Notes: generated by a model from the letters alone, not told the origin. A stretch of 64,000 bases of DNA from an uncultured Muribaculaceae bacterium (GCA_910578385.1 CAJTQV010000003.1:71051-135050); one strand, 5' to 3'. Shown: positions 16,427 to 25,324, counted from the stretch's first letter. Translations and numbers: made by a program.

Positions 16427-17484
16427 TTCGCTATATTGACTTTAATACCGTTTGCAAGTTTGGCCTGTCCGCTCACAACGACCTTCGAACCCGGTTCCAC
16501 ACCCGACAGCAGCTCATACTCGCTGCCGAGACGCTGGCCGAGCTGCACCTGGTTGAACGATACGGTGCCGTCGGAGTTGTAGACATATATGTACTGGTTG
16601 CCTGAGCCCTGCTGTTTCACCACGGCCTTGTCGGGAACGACCACGCGCTCAGCCTTGCCGAGGTTGAGGGTCACGCGGCCGAACATTCCGGGGAGCACGC
16701 GGCCATCGGCGTTGGCGAGTGTGATCTCCACGCCGAACGTGCGGCTCGCCGGGTCAACCGTAGGCATGACGGTTGTGACGGTGCCTTGGAAACTCTCGTC
16801 GCCATAAGTGTCGAACTTTATGGCCGCCGGCATACCCTTGTGTACACGCGGAAGCTCGCTCTCGGTCACGTTGATTACAATCTTGACCGGCTGTATGCGG
16901 GCCACTGTCACGATAGGCAGGTTGCCGGTCATGTCGCCCGGGTCATAGTTGCGTGCCGTCACCACGCCCGATATGGGGGAGGTGAGCACCGTGTTCTCCT
17001 GAGCGTTGCGCAGCGTACGCTGTGCCTGGGCCAGGGAGTTCTTCGCGTTGATGAGCTGTATCTCCATGGCATCGACCTGCTGCTTGGTGCCTCCTCCGAT
17101 CTTGAAGAGTTCGACGGCGCGGTTGTAATTCACCTGCACGTTCTCAAGGTTGGCCTTGGCGTTGTTGACCTGGGTCTCGTAGCTGAAAGTGTTGACATCG
17201 TCGAGCACGGCTACACGCTGGCCGGCCGACACGCGCTGACCCTCGTCAACGAGAATTTGCTTGATGCGGTTGGGCATGCTCGAAGAGATGTTGTTGATGA
17301 TCTGGGCCTCCACGCTTGCGGTGTAGGTGCCGAGCTGGTCAACCACGCGTGAGTCTACGGTCTCGACCTTCACTACGGGCACTGCCTCCTCCTTGGCAGC
17401 GGCGGCAGTTTTCTCATCCTTGCCGGAGCAGGCGGTCAGCGCGAGCGCGGCAAGACAAAGCGGATATGCAAAATATTTGTTCAT
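16423..17484 (-). CDS. RND efflux periplasmic adaptor (membrane fusion protein), lipoprotein
   Basis: 353 residues with a lipoprotein signal (LTAC near residues 16-19). A first lipoyl half is followed by an alpha-hairpin coiled coil (about residues 85-155), the second lipoyl half (SPISGVVTARNYDPGD), beta-barrel and membrane-proximal domains. This is the HlyD/AcrA family. It bridges the inner-membrane permease and the TolC-like channel encoded on either side in the same operon. Confidence 0.94.
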   Translation of the reverse strand: MNKYFAYPLCLAALALTACSGKDEKTAAAAKEEAVPVVKVETVDSRVVDQLGTYTASVEAQIINNISSSMPNRIKQILVDEGQRVSAGQRVAVLDDVNTFSYETQVNNAKANLENVQVNYNRAVELFKIGGGTKQQVDAMEIQLINAKNSLAQAQRTLRNAQENTVLTSPISGVVTARNYDPGDMTGNLPIVTVARIQPVKIVINVTESELPRVHKGMPAAIKFDTYGDESFQGTVTTVMPTVDPASRTFGVEITLANADGRVLPGMFGRVTLNLGKAERVVVPDKAVVKQQGSGNQYIYVYNSDGTVSFNQVQLGQRLGSEYELLSGVEPGSKVVVSGQAKLANGIKVNIAK

Positions 17485-17493
17485 GACGTTTGA

Positions 17494-18861
17494 TTATTTT
17501 CCTGTTGTGGTTGTTTCTGCCGGAATGCCGAGGGCTTCCTCCTTGCCGAGCAGTGTGTCAAGCTCGCTTGTGCTGACAAGATAATTATAGATTGACTGGA
17601 GATAGGCGAGCTGTGCCGATGTGTTGGCAATCTCGCTGTCGCGCAGGTCGAGGTAGGTGGCCGCACCGATCTCGAAACTCTTCTGCATGATTTCAAGTGC
17701 CTTCGATGCCTGGCGCACGCCGTTCTCGCTTGAACTTATCTGGCGCACCTGACGGTCTATGTTGTCGAGGGCGAGGTCAACCTGCATGTTGAGCGAGTTG
17801 ACAAGGTTCTCGCGCTGCAGGTCGAGCTCCTTGACCTGCACCTCGGCCTGACGGAGCTTCTGGAGCTTGCTGCCCCCCGAGAAGATCGGCACCTGAAGGG
17901 CGAGACCTACGGTGGAGTAGGGGTTGAAGCTCTGGTTCTTGAACGCGTTGCCGTTGCTCATGGCGTTCCAGTTGATGTTGAACGTTGCCGACAGCGACGG
18001 CACCCATGCCATCTTCTGGAGAGTTACGTTCTGGGCGGCCAGCTTGCAGTTCAGGTCCATGGAGCGCAACGAGGTGTTGCGGCTCAGGTTGCGGTCTCCT
18101 TCGAGCTGGTATCCGTACATCTCCCGCTTCATGTCCTTGAGGTCTATCGTGGGCATGACGGCCACCTCGTGGTCAATGCCCATCAGCACCTTGAGCTGTA
18201 GCTGGCACTGCTTCACTGCTATGTCGGCCTGAAGAAGTTCGGGTTCGACGTTTGTGACCTGCACCGAGCTGCGGAGCACATCATATTCCGATGCTGTTCC
18301 GGCCTCGAACTGCTTCTTGTAGACTCCGGCATTGAAGACGGCCAGGTCGTAGTTGGCGCGTATCACCTCGCGCGAGTCGATGGCGAGCATCAGTGCGTAA
18401 TAAGCCTGATTGATGTTGTTCACGAGGTCAAGACGCGATGCGCGGGCCGACTCCAGGCTCTGGAGAATCTGCGTGTCGCTCAGACTGATCGACTTCCAGA
18501 GCGAGGCGTTTACAAGCGGCATGGCGGCCGAGAAGCCGAAGTTCCACACATTGTCGGTACCCATCTTGAACTGCTGCGACTGTCCGCCCATGTCCATGCT
18601 GACGGTCTGCAGCTCGATGCTACGCTGATAAGCTCCTGAAAAATCTATGGTGGGGAACAGGCTGGCAAGAATCTCCTTCTTGCTGTAGTCCATGCGTTTC
18701 ACTTCAAGGTTGGCGACTTTGACAGTCTGGCTTTCCTGAAGCGCGATGGCCACGCATTCCTCCCGTGACAGTCTCAATGTGTCCACCGTGGTCTGCGCAG
18801 CCGCGGCGGATGCTCCTGCCCACAGCAGCGCGGCCGGCAGGAGATGTCTGAAGAATCTCAT
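17494..18861 (-). CDS. TolC-family outer-membrane efflux protein
   Basis: 455 residues with a signal peptide (ASAAAA-Q). Two homologous outer-membrane-efflux repeats form long helices and beta strands; the second contains GLALQVPIFSGGSKLQKLRQAE. It forms the exit duct of the RND pump. It overlaps the regulator gene by 4 nt and lies 9 nt before the adaptor gene. Gene order regulator-channel-adaptor-permease-PII-like is a common Bacteroidetes arrangement. Confidence 0.94.
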   Translation of the reverse strand: MRFFRHLLPAALLWAGASAAAAQTTVDTLRLSREECVAIALQESQTVKVANLEVKRMDYSKKEILASLFPTIDFSGAYQRSIELQTVSMDMGGQSQQFKMGTDNVWNFGFSAAMPLVNASLWKSISLSDTQILQSLESARASRLDLVNNINQAYYALMLAIDSREVIRANYDLAVFNAGVYKKQFEAGTASEYDVLRSSVQVTNVEPELLQADIAVKQCQLQLKVLMGIDHEVAVMPTIDLKDMKREMYGYQLEGDRNLSRNTSLRSMDLNCKLAAQNVTLQKMAWVPSLSATFNINWNAMSNGNAFKNQSFNPYSTVGLALQVPIFSGGSKLQKLRQAEVQVKELDLQRENLVNSLNMQVDLALDNIDRQVRQISSSENGVRQASKALEIMQKSFEIGAATYLDLRDSEIANTSAQLAYLQSIYNYLVSTSELDTLLGKEEALGIPAETTTTGK

Positions 18862-19556
18862 TCTTTTGTGACTTTGTCGTTTATGTTGTTATTGATGTTA
18901 TCTTTGTAGGTAGGGCAGTCTGTGGCCTTCATACCGAATTTACCGGCGAGACGGTCGAGTGTGTCCATTCCGGACGGCGTGGCGATGCTTCGCAGAAAAC
19001 CGAGTGCTATGGCGTTGTAAGCCTCGACCATCGTTATGCCCGGGGGGAAGAACTCCTCTATGCGTTTCAGCGACTCCATCTGCACCCTTATGAGCGGTAT
19101 GATCACGTTGTAGTTGCTATCTTTGCGGAACACTCCCTGGCGTACGCCCATGTCGATGGCCTCGCGTATGTAACCTACCCACTTCATCGAGTTTGACTCG
19201 TAATCGCCGCGCAGGTGATTGCAACGCTCGTCCATGTCGCGGAAGAAGTTCGCGCTCAGTTTGCTCATGGTCTGCTGGTGGTAGATCATGACGTTGGCCA
19301 TAATCTCCATCATGTTGTCCGAACGCTTGTAGATTTCCTGAAGATGGCGGAGATATTCGTTATGAAGATGCTCCATGACAGTGCGTATCATGTCATCCTT
19401 GCTGCCGAAAATCTCGTAGAGCGTACGCTTTGACATCGAGAGCCGCTTTGCCAGCAGGTCCATGGTGGTATGGGCCGGCCCTTTTTCCGCCAGTACGGGG
19501 AAAATGCGGTCAACGAGTTCGCCGAGTTGTTCAGATGTGATTTCTATTTTCTCCAT
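18858..19556 (-). CDS. TetR/AcrR family regulator of the efflux operon
   Basis: 232 residues. The N-terminal TetR helix-turn-helix (about residues 10-58) reads TTMDLLAKRLSMSKRTLYEIFGSKDDMI, followed by an all-helical ligand-binding domain. It is the first gene of the efflux operon and its coding sequence overlaps the channel gene. A perfect 18-bp inverted repeat inside its own promoter is the probable operator, so autorepression of the whole operon and release by a pump substrate is the expected logic. The C-terminal tail beyond the TetR core (DNINNNINDKVTKE) is low-complexity. Confidence 0.9.
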   Translation of the reverse strand: MEKIEITSEQLGELVDRIFPVLAEKGPAHTTMDLLAKRLSMSKRTLYEIFGSKDDMIRTVMEHLHNEYLRHLQEIYKRSDNMMEIMANVMIYHQQTMSKLSANFFRDMDERCNHLRGDYESNSMKWVGYIREAIDMGVRQGVFRKDSNYNVIIPLIRVQMESLKRIEEFFPPGITMVEAYNAIALGFLRSIATPSGMDTLDRLAGKFGMKATDCPTYKDNINNNINDKVTKE

Positions 19557-19563
19557 TGCGGCG

Positions 19564-19614
19564 CAAAATTAATTAAAAAACTGAAAACTGCAAAATAGTT
19601 TTCAGTTTTTTAAT
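19564..19614 (-). promoter_or_regulatory. Efflux-operon promoter with embedded TetR-type operator
   Basis: On the minus strand TTTG (19591-19594), a 19-nt spacer and TAATTTTG (19564-19571) form the promoter. An inverted repeat with two perfect 18-bp arms (19572-19589 and 19597-19614) and a 7-nt centre overlaps it. One arm fills the space between -33 and -7, and the centre contains the -33 box. Occupancy would block RNA polymerase. It is AT-rich and thus a poor terminator, although it also lies downstream of the RNase Z gene. Confidence 0.72.
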
Positions 19615-19659
19615 ACTTTTACGCACGCTTTTCGGTGGTCAACGCCTGATTTGTCTCTT

Positions 19660-20580
19660 TCAGAGGCGTGTGATGTCGGTCACGAGGCCTTCGCGGTTCA
19701 GGATTACGTGGGGGAAGATTGTCATGGCCTCGCGGCGGAACGCATCCTCATCTTTGTAGCGCGAGGAGTAATGTCCGGTCAGCAGAGCCTTGGCTCCCGC
19801 GTCGCGGGCTACCATGGCCGCCTGGCACGCCGTGCTGTGGAAACGCGCCTTGGCCTCGGCGGCATGTTGCTCAAGATAGGTCGTCTCGTGGAACATCAGG
19901 TCAACCGGCCCGATCCTTTCCGCAAGCCCGGGCATATATATGGTGTCGCTGATGTGGGCGTAGCTGAGAGGCTTGTCGGCCTCGGTTGTGAGCAGTGCGT
20001 TCGGCACGACGGTTCCGTCGGGCTTCACGAAGTCAGCCCCCTCCTTTATATCACGTATCCGCGCCACCGGAACCTGATGGAAGTCTATCATGTCGCGGCG
20101 AATGTGACGCAGCCCCGGCTTCTCCTCGAATATATAACCTACGGCCGGAACGCGGTGATGCAGCTTGACGGTGCGCACCGTGAGCGACGGAGTTTCGAGA
20201 ATCAGCGCGTCTTTCGGCTCGATGATGTCGAACTCCAGGTTGAACGACAGGTCTTTTGCAAAGAAATCGAGAATCTGGCGCAGTATCCTCTCGCCGTCGG
20301 CAAATGTATGGACTGTGATTTTACCGCCCGTCCCACCCAGAGCGAGCGTTGACAGCAGCCCCGGCAGTCCGAGCACATGGTCGCCGTGCAGATGGGTCAG
20401 GAAGATGTGGCTCAGTCGTGAGAATTTCAGGCGTGCGAACTGGAAGGAACGCTGCGCCCCTTCACCGCAATCTACCATGAACAGGTTGTCGCGATGGTTC
20501 ACGACTGTACACGACGGCTGATGCTTGACGGTCGGCTTGGCCGAGCCGCATCCCAATGTATGAATGCTGAATTTCGACAT
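19660..20580 (-). CDS. rnz: Ribonuclease Z (tRNA 3'-processing endonuclease)
   Basis: 306 residues of the metallo-beta-lactamase fold. The metal-binding motif THLHGDHVLGLPG has H63, H65, D67 and H68. Further ligands lie in the GH(Y)SSRY region near residue 275 and in the HE(T)TYL segment near 240. RNase Z cuts the 3' trailer of tRNA precursors that lack encoded CCA, as is the case for the tRNA-Leu of this window. The ATG at 20580 is chosen because the conserved N-terminus (FSIHTLGCGSAKP) begins right after it; an upstream in-frame ATG would add 30 unconserved residues. Confidence 0.93.
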   Translation of the reverse strand: MSKFSIHTLGCGSAKPTVKHQPSCTVVNHRDNLFMVDCGEGAQRSFQFARLKFSRLSHIFLTHLHGDHVLGLPGLLSTLALGGTGGKITVHTFADGERILRQILDFFAKDLSFNLEFDIIEPKDALILETPSLTVRTVKLHHRVPAVGYIFEEKPGLRHIRRDMIDFHQVPVARIRDIKEGADFVKPDGTVVPNALLTTEADKPLSYAHISDTIYMPGLAERIGPVDLMFHETTYLEQHAAEAKARFHSTACQAAMVARDAGAKALLTGHYSSRYKDEDAFRREAMTIFPHVILNREGLVTDITRL

Positions 20581-20600
20581 ATCGCTCTGTTTTTGGCCTA

Positions 20601-20608
20601 CAAATATA
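20601..20608 (-). promoter_or_regulatory. -7 box of the rnz promoter
   Basis: TATATTTG on the minus strand, 21 nt before the rnz ATG. No clear -33 box is seen at the right distance. It is back to back with the promoter of the TonB-dependent receptor gene. Confidence 0.4.
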
Positions 20609-20615
20609 ATCAATA

Positions 20616-20647
20616 TTTGGCGGATGTTAAAATTATAATTAATTTTG
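20616..20647 (+). promoter_or_regulatory. Promoter of the TonB-dependent receptor gene, abutting its start
   Basis: TTTG (20616-20619), exactly 20 nt, and TAATTTTG (20640-20647) match the consensus. Only four bases separate the -7 box from the GTG start at 20652, so the mRNA is probably leaderless. Confidence 0.6.
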
Positions 20648-20651
20648 TGGT

Positions 20652-22907
20652 GTGAAAAGGCTTTTGGCAAAATACGTGTTTTTGGTGGCGATGGCTCTCG
20701 CTGCCTTCAATGTCATGGCTTCTCCTGCCGGTGGCGGGGAGTATGTCGACTCGGTGCGTGTGCTCGGCGAGCTGAATGTGGTGGCTCTCAAGCAGGCGCA
20801 GATGGTGCGCGACGACGCCATGGCCTCGACCGTGATAGGACGCGCCGAGCTCGAACAGCTCAATGCCGTGGCCATAAAGGGAATATCTGACGTGGTGCCG
20901 AATTTCTATATCCCCGATTACGGCTCGCGTATCACCTCGTCGATGTATGTCCGCGGCATTGGCGCGCGCATGGACCAGCCTGCGGTCGGACTCAGCATCG
21001 ACAATGTGCCCTTCCTTAATAAGAACGCTTATGACTTCGATTTGGCCGACATCGCTTCGGTCGAGATGTTGCGCGGCCCCCAGTCAACCCTCTATGGCCG
21101 CAACACTATCGGCGGACTTATAAACATCACCACGCTCTCGCCGCTCCGTTACCAGGGGTGGCGGTTCATGGTGCAGGGTGCCCGTGGCAACGAGTGGAAA
21201 GCCTCGGCCGGATGGTATCATAAGTTCGGTCCGCGCGCCGGAACGGCGATAATCGCCTCATTCTCGCACCTCGGCGGTTTCTTCCGCAATAATTACAACG
21301 GCAAGCTGCTCGACAGGGAGACTTCCGGATCGCTCCGCTGGAAGCTGGAGATGCCGCTCTCTTCAAGTGTCATGCTGCGCAACGCAGCCTCGGCCTCGCT
21401 GCTCCGTCAGGGTGGCTATCCTTATGAATATGTCGCGACCGGGGAGATAAATTACAACGACACATGTTTCTACCGCCGCTTCATATTCAACGACGGTCTC
21501 ACGCTCGGCTGGCGTGCCCCCGGCTTCTCGATGACCTCGATAACCAGCGTGCAGTATCTTGACGACAACATGACGCTCGACCAGGATTTCCTCCCCCTGC
21601 CATATTTCACTCTCACGCAGCGGCAGAAGGAGACCGGTGTGACAGAGGACCTCGTGTTCCGTGGTGACCGGCTCGACGGGCGTTACGAGTGGGTGGCGGG
21701 TGCGTTCGCCTTCTACAAGCATACCGACATGAAGGCTCCGGTGACTTTTAAGGATACCGGAATAGCGACATTGATAGAGAGTCACCGCAACGAGGCCAAT
21801 CCCGACTATCCCATAGCATGGAACAGCCGTGAGTTCACGCTCGGGAGCGCGTTCACGATTCCCACTTACGGTGCCGCGCTTTACCATGAGTCCACATTCC
21901 GGCTCGGACGTTGGAAGCTCTCGGCCGGTCTCCGGCTCGACTGGGAGGAGTCGCGTCTCCGTTACCACAGCGAGTGCCATACAGGCTACGAGGTTATGCG
22001 CCTCAATGCCGACGGATCGCTGTCGCACAGCCGCGACGTGGTGATCGACATTGATGACCGTGGCAGCCTGCGCCGCAGCTATTTCAACTGGCTCCCGAAA
22101 ATCAGCGCTCTCTACGAACTGCCCATGGATGGAGAGAATAATGTCTATGCCAATGTGTCGAAGGGTTACAAGTCGGGAGGTTTCAACACACAGATGTTTT
22201 CCGACGTGCTCCAGCAGCGGCTCATGGGCATAATGGGAATAGGCGCGAAATATGACGTTGACGATGTGGTCGGGTACCGCCCCGAGTACTCATGGAACTA
22301 TGAAATCGGTGCGCATCTCACATTTCCCGCCGCCAGGCTGTCGCTCGACTTGTCGGCATTCTGGATAGACTGCCGCGACCAGCAGCTCACCATGTTCCCC
22401 TCCGGTTCGACCACCGGCCGCATCATGACCAACGCCGGACGCACCCGCAGCGTCGGTGCCGAGCTGGCGGCACGCTGGAATCCGGTATCGACCCTGGAGC
22501 TGGCGGCGAGCTACGGTTTCACCGACGCGCGTTTCCGCGAGTTCTTCAACGGAATAACCGATTACGCGGGCCGAGTCATACCGTACGCCCCGCGCAACAC
22601 CTTGTTTATATCTGCCGGATACACGTTCCGGTTCCGAAACAGTGTGGTGCGCGGTCTGGAACTTGGAGCCGACCTGCGCGGCACGGGCAAGATATACTGG
22701 AACGAGGCCAACACCCTGTCGCAGCACTTCTATACGCTTCTCGGCGCATCGGTAGCCGTGAGAGGGGAGTGGTGGAGCCTTCAGCTCTGGGGAAAGAACC
22801 TGACCGGCACGCGCTACTCCACATTCTACTTCATGTCGATGGGCAACGAGTTCCTGCAGCGCGGCCGCCCCATGCAGCTCGGAGCCACCCTCCGCCTCAA
22901 CTTCTGA
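20652..22907 (+). CDS. TonB-dependent outer-membrane receptor
   Basis: 751 residues. The signal peptide (MKRLLAKYVFLVAMALAAFNVMA) is followed by a plug domain at about residues 40-160, with the signature SSMYVRGIGARMDQPAVGLSIDNVPF and LRGPQSTLYGRNTIGGLINI, then a 22-strand barrel ending in LGATLRLNF. There is no N-terminal carboxypeptidase-regulatory domain and no SusD gene nearby, so it resembles siderophore/cobalamin-type receptors more than the SusC group. The GTG start is required to keep the basic signal-peptide N-terminus; the next ATG (codon 14) would remove it. The substrate is unknown. The lipoprotein gene at 23102 may be a partner. Confidence 0.9.
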   Translation: MKRLLAKYVFLVAMALAAFNVMASPAGGGEYVDSVRVLGELNVVALKQAQMVRDDAMASTVIGRAELEQLNAVAIKGISDVVPNFYIPDYGSRITSSMYVRGIGARMDQPAVGLSIDNVPFLNKNAYDFDLADIASVEMLRGPQSTLYGRNTIGGLINITTLSPLRYQGWRFMVQGARGNEWKASAGWYHKFGPRAGTAIIASFSHLGGFFRNNYNGKLLDRETSGSLRWKLEMPLSSSVMLRNAASASLLRQGGYPYEYVATGEINYNDTCFYRRFIFNDGLTLGWRAPGFSMTSITSVQYLDDNMTLDQDFLPLPYFTLTQRQKETGVTEDLVFRGDRLDGRYEWVAGAFAFYKHTDMKAPVTFKDTGIATLIESHRNEANPDYPIAWNSREFTLGSAFTIPTYGAALYHESTFRLGRWKLSAGLRLDWEESRLRYHSECHTGYEVMRLNADGSLSHSRDVVIDIDDRGSLRRSYFNWLPKISALYELPMDGENNVYANVSKGYKSGGFNTQMFSDVLQQRLMGIMGIGAKYDVDDVVGYRPEYSWNYEIGAHLTFPAARLSLDLSAFWIDCRDQQLTMFPSGSTTGRIMTNAGRTRSVGAELAARWNPVSTLELAASYGFTDARFREFFNGITDYAGRVIPYAPRNTLFISAGYTFRFRNSVVRGLELGADLRGTGKIYWNEANTLSQHFYTLLGASVAVRGEWWSLQLWGKNLTGTRYSTFYFMSMGNEFLQRGRPMQLGATLRLNF

Positions 22908-22920
22908 ACCGGACAGGCCC

Positions 22921-23030
22921 GGTGCCCCGCCCCGCCCCGCGCTGCCCCGCGATAACTCGAGATAAACCGAGATAACCCGAGCTGCCTCGAGATAACCTGG
23001 ATTACCCCGAGATACCCCGAGTTGCCCCGC
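22921..23030 (+). repeat. Decamer tandem array
   Basis: Eleven consecutive 10-nt units run in strict register from 22921 to 23030. The first three are of the type GCTGCCCCGC; the next units are of the type GATAACCCGA, with variants GATAACTCGA, GATAAACCGA, GCTGCCTCGA, GATACCCCGA and GTTGCCCCGC. It lies between the receptor stop (22907) and the lipoprotein start (23102). Repeated CGAG/CTCG steps allow many alternative small hairpins. No function is known; it may be a slippage-prone spacer or terminator-like region. Confidence 0.8.
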
Positions 23031-23101
23031 CGTGCTACAATAACAGAACGCATATCGCGTTCTAATAAAGGTAATAAAAACTACATAGATTTTCAATCAA
23101 T

Positions 23102-24052
23102 ATGAAACATTCACTCGTTTTCGGAACTGCCCTGGCTGCAGCCCTTGTCTTTTCCTCATGTCTTAAGGATAACGACGTCAATTCAGCAACAAATACGGTG
23201 ACCATACCGGCATTCAACCTCTACACGCCCATATCGGGCATGGCTGTTCCTTCTACCGGTCTCGCATATTACAGTTTCTCAACCGCGTTTCCTGAGCAGA
23301 CCATCACAATCGATGTCGATAATATGTCCTTGCCCGGCGGTGGCACAGGTGGTTTCAAGACAGCCGCCATGCCTTTCGCGCAGGGACAGATGTCTGTTGA
23401 CGGAATGAACTGCCTTACCCTGGCGTTCTCAAGCGAGAACGCCGGTGTTTCAGGAAACCGGGTCACTGACCTTAACGCTCTTGTCACCCAGGCTGTCTAC
23501 GCTCCAGGCGACCAGGAGATTCCCGGCTACAAACGGCTCATCCCCGGCACTACGCTCCAGTATGTAGTCATGCAGTACAATCTCAACGACACGTGGCGCG
23601 TGCGCACTTTCTGGCCCGACATGACATTCCGCGGCTCGACCACCACAACCTATCCGGAGGATATGACTGATCCGTCGGGCTCGAAACTGACTTTCCAGAA
23701 CGACGACATAGCCTACCGCGTCGTGATGGAGCTGACCAAGGAGTATGCTCTCACCGGCAAGGCGGATATAATTTTCTACAATGCCAAGTTCGCTCCAAAG
23801 GCTCCGGAGATTACCGTCGTGCTCAAGAATCTCGACGTGAAGTTCTCCAGTGCCGGCTACACCCTCAGCGGCAAGGATCTCATCCCCTACATGGTCGAGT
23901 CGGGTGCGCTTCAGGAGACGCCTCGCTTCAAGTTCAACTCAATCTCCGTCGACTGCACCAGCGACCTCACCACATCCATCATCACCTACCAGGTAGCCGG
24001 TGTCTACAATGGCCGCTTCCAGGGCCAGAGTGTCGCCCGGTCATCGAAATGA
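23102..24052 (+). CDS. Exported lipoprotein, unknown function
   Basis: 316 residues with a lipoprotein signal (lipobox FSSC near residue 20), then a beta-rich Thr/Gly-containing body without cysteines. It contains YPEDMTDPSGSKLTFQNDDIAYRVVMEL in the middle and a DVKFSSAGYTLSGKDLIPYMVESG segment near the C-terminus. I do not recognise a named family with certainty; it resembles the DUF-type surface or periplasmic lipoproteins of Bacteroidales. It is downstream of the TonB-dependent receptor on the same strand, separated by the decamer array, so the two may be functionally linked. A terminator follows at 24112-24139. Confidence 0.7.
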   Translation: MKHSLVFGTALAAALVFSSCLKDNDVNSATNTVTIPAFNLYTPISGMAVPSTGLAYYSFSTAFPEQTITIDVDNMSLPGGGTGGFKTAAMPFAQGQMSVDGMNCLTLAFSSENAGVSGNRVTDLNALVTQAVYAPGDQEIPGYKRLIPGTTLQYVVMQYNLNDTWRVRTFWPDMTFRGSTTTTYPEDMTDPSGSKLTFQNDDIAYRVVMELTKEYALTGKADIIFYNAKFAPKAPEITVVLKNLDVKFSSAGYTLSGKDLIPYMVESGALQETPRFKFNSISVDCTSDLTTSIITYQVAGVYNGRFQGQSVARSSK

Positions 24053-24111
24053 CAAGAAAGTGCCGCTTTATAATTGCAAATAACCTCTGACTGATAGTAT
24101 GATGTCATTAT

Positions 24112-24139
24112 GACGCGTCTTCCTCAGGAAAGGCGCGTC
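24112..24139 (+). terminator. Terminator after the lipoprotein gene
   Basis: GACGCGTC (24112-24119) pairs with GGCGCGTC (24132-24139) with one wobble. Pairing extends inward to a TCA loop and is followed by TTTCATTTTT. Confidence 0.75.
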
Positions 24140-24222
24140 TTTCATTTTTCCACATTCGGGAGTCTGCTACCGCACGTGTCGCGAGTGTTTCTCTTACAAA
24201 TAAAAAAATATTTGGATTTTTA

Positions 24223-24254
24223 TTTGTTCATTAACTAAAATTTAAGTATTTTTG
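24223..24254 (+). promoter_or_regulatory. Promoter of the nuo-atp-nuo operon
   Basis: TTTG (24223-24226), exactly 20 nt, and TATTTTTG (24247-24254) form a perfect consensus promoter about 70 nt before nuoA. No comparable promoter was seen inside the following 17.8 kb, although internal ones cannot be excluded. Confidence 0.72.
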
Positions 24255-24326
24255 CCGATAATTGACGGGGTATAGAATGCCCCTGATACCGTTGAAATTC
24301 GATAACTAACTTAACATTAACACGAT

Positions 24327-24698
24327 ATGAATCTATTGTGCGAAATAGGCAACGGCGCGTTGTCGATCACGGCCACCCTTACGGGCATTGGTCTCGTGTT
24401 CGCCGCACTGCTTATTGCAAAATTGATTTCACCGAAATCCTATTCGGTAAAGAAGGCCGAGCCTTATGAATGTGGTATCCCTACGCGTGGCGCGTCAATG
24501 ATCCAGTTCAAGGCCGGCTATTATATTTTCGCCATCCTCTTCCTCCTGTTCGATGTCGAGGTGGTTTTCCTTTACCCGTGGGCTACAGTGATGCGCAGTC
24601 TCGGACCGCAGGGCATCCTCTGTATCGGAATCTTTATGTTTGTCCTCATAATGGGCCTGGCTTATGCCTGGCGGAAAGGAGCGCTTAAATGGGAGTAA
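24327..24698 (+). CDS. nuoA: NADH-quinone oxidoreductase subunit A
   Basis: 123 residues with three transmembrane helices. The conserved cytoplasmic loop contains KAEPYECGIP and the second helix FDVEVVFLYPWA, both family signatures. It is part of the membrane arm of complex I near the quinone site. The first gene of the operon, it overlaps nuoB by 10 nt. Confidence 0.96.
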   Translation: MNLLCEIGNGALSITATLTGIGLVFAALLIAKLISPKSYSVKKAEPYECGIPTRGASMIQFKAGYYIFAILFLLFDVEVVFLYPWATVMRSLGPQGILCIGIFMFVLIMGLAYAWRKGALKWE

Positions 24699-25300
24699 GT
24701 ATAAAGAGCATGTCGCGCGACGACTTCAAGAACAATGACTACATTGACAAGCTTGTAGAGGAACTCAACGCGACCGGTGCCAATGTGATGGTTGGCAAAT
24801 TCGACGATCTTATCAACTGGGGTGTGGCAAACTCGCTCTGGCCCCTCTGTTTCGGAACGAGCTGCTGCGCTATCGAGTTCATGAGCCTCGGTGCCGCACG
24901 CTACGATATGGCGCGCTTCGGTTTCGAGGTGGCGCGTAACTCGCCCCGTCAGGCCGACTACGTGATGGTGCAGGGTACTATAGTGCACCGCATGGCTCCT
25001 GTCATGCGCCGTCTTTATGAGCAGCTTGCCGAGCCCAAATATGTGATTGCCTGCGGCGGTTGCGCCGTTTCGGGCGGCCCGTTCAAGAACTCCTATTGCG
25101 TGGTTCCGGGTGTTGACCAGATTCTTCCGGTCGATGTCTACATCCCCGGTTGCCCTCCGCGTCCGGAGGCAATGTTCTACGGCCTGATGCAGCTCCAGCG
25201 TAAAATCAAGGTCCAGAAATTCTTCGGCGGCGTGAACCGCAAGGAGAAAATCGAGGAGTTCTTCGCGGAGCACCCCGAGGAGAGAGGCCAGATTGGATAA
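24689..25300 (+). CDS. nuoB: NADH-quinone oxidoreductase subunit B
   Basis: 203 residues. The N2 4Fe-4S cluster ligands are visible: the tandem cysteines in FGTSCCAIEF near residues 55-57, CGGCAVSGG near 115-123 and IPGCPPRPEA near 150. It passes electrons to quinone together with the D part of NuoCD. The start overlaps nuoA, implying coupled translation. Confidence 0.96.
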   Translation: MGVSIKSMSRDDFKNNDYIDKLVEELNATGANVMVGKFDDLINWGVANSLWPLCFGTSCCAIEFMSLGAARYDMARFGFEVARNSPRQADYVMVQGTIVHRMAPVMRRLYEQLAEPKYVIACGGCAVSGGPFKNSYCVVPGVDQILPVDVYIPGCPPRPEAMFYGLMQLQRKIKVQKFFGGVNRKEKIEEFFAEHPEERGQIG

Positions 25301-25324
25301 CAACACCGAACTATACTGACAGAC

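Noticed and set aside
19572..19614. The 18+18-bp palindrome as a rho-independent terminator of rnz
   Set aside because: The stem is nearly all A/T and therefore weak. Its exact fit inside the efflux promoter is explained better by an operator, although a minor terminator role cannot be excluded.
22921..23030. CRISPR array
   Set aside because: Units are 10 nt and contiguous, without spacers and without cas genes in the window.
22290..23096. Long minus-strand open frame of 268 codons opposite the receptor end and decamer array
   Set aside because: It is antisense to a clear receptor gene, uses unlikely composition, and its start lies in repeat DNA. It is a shadow of the real gene.
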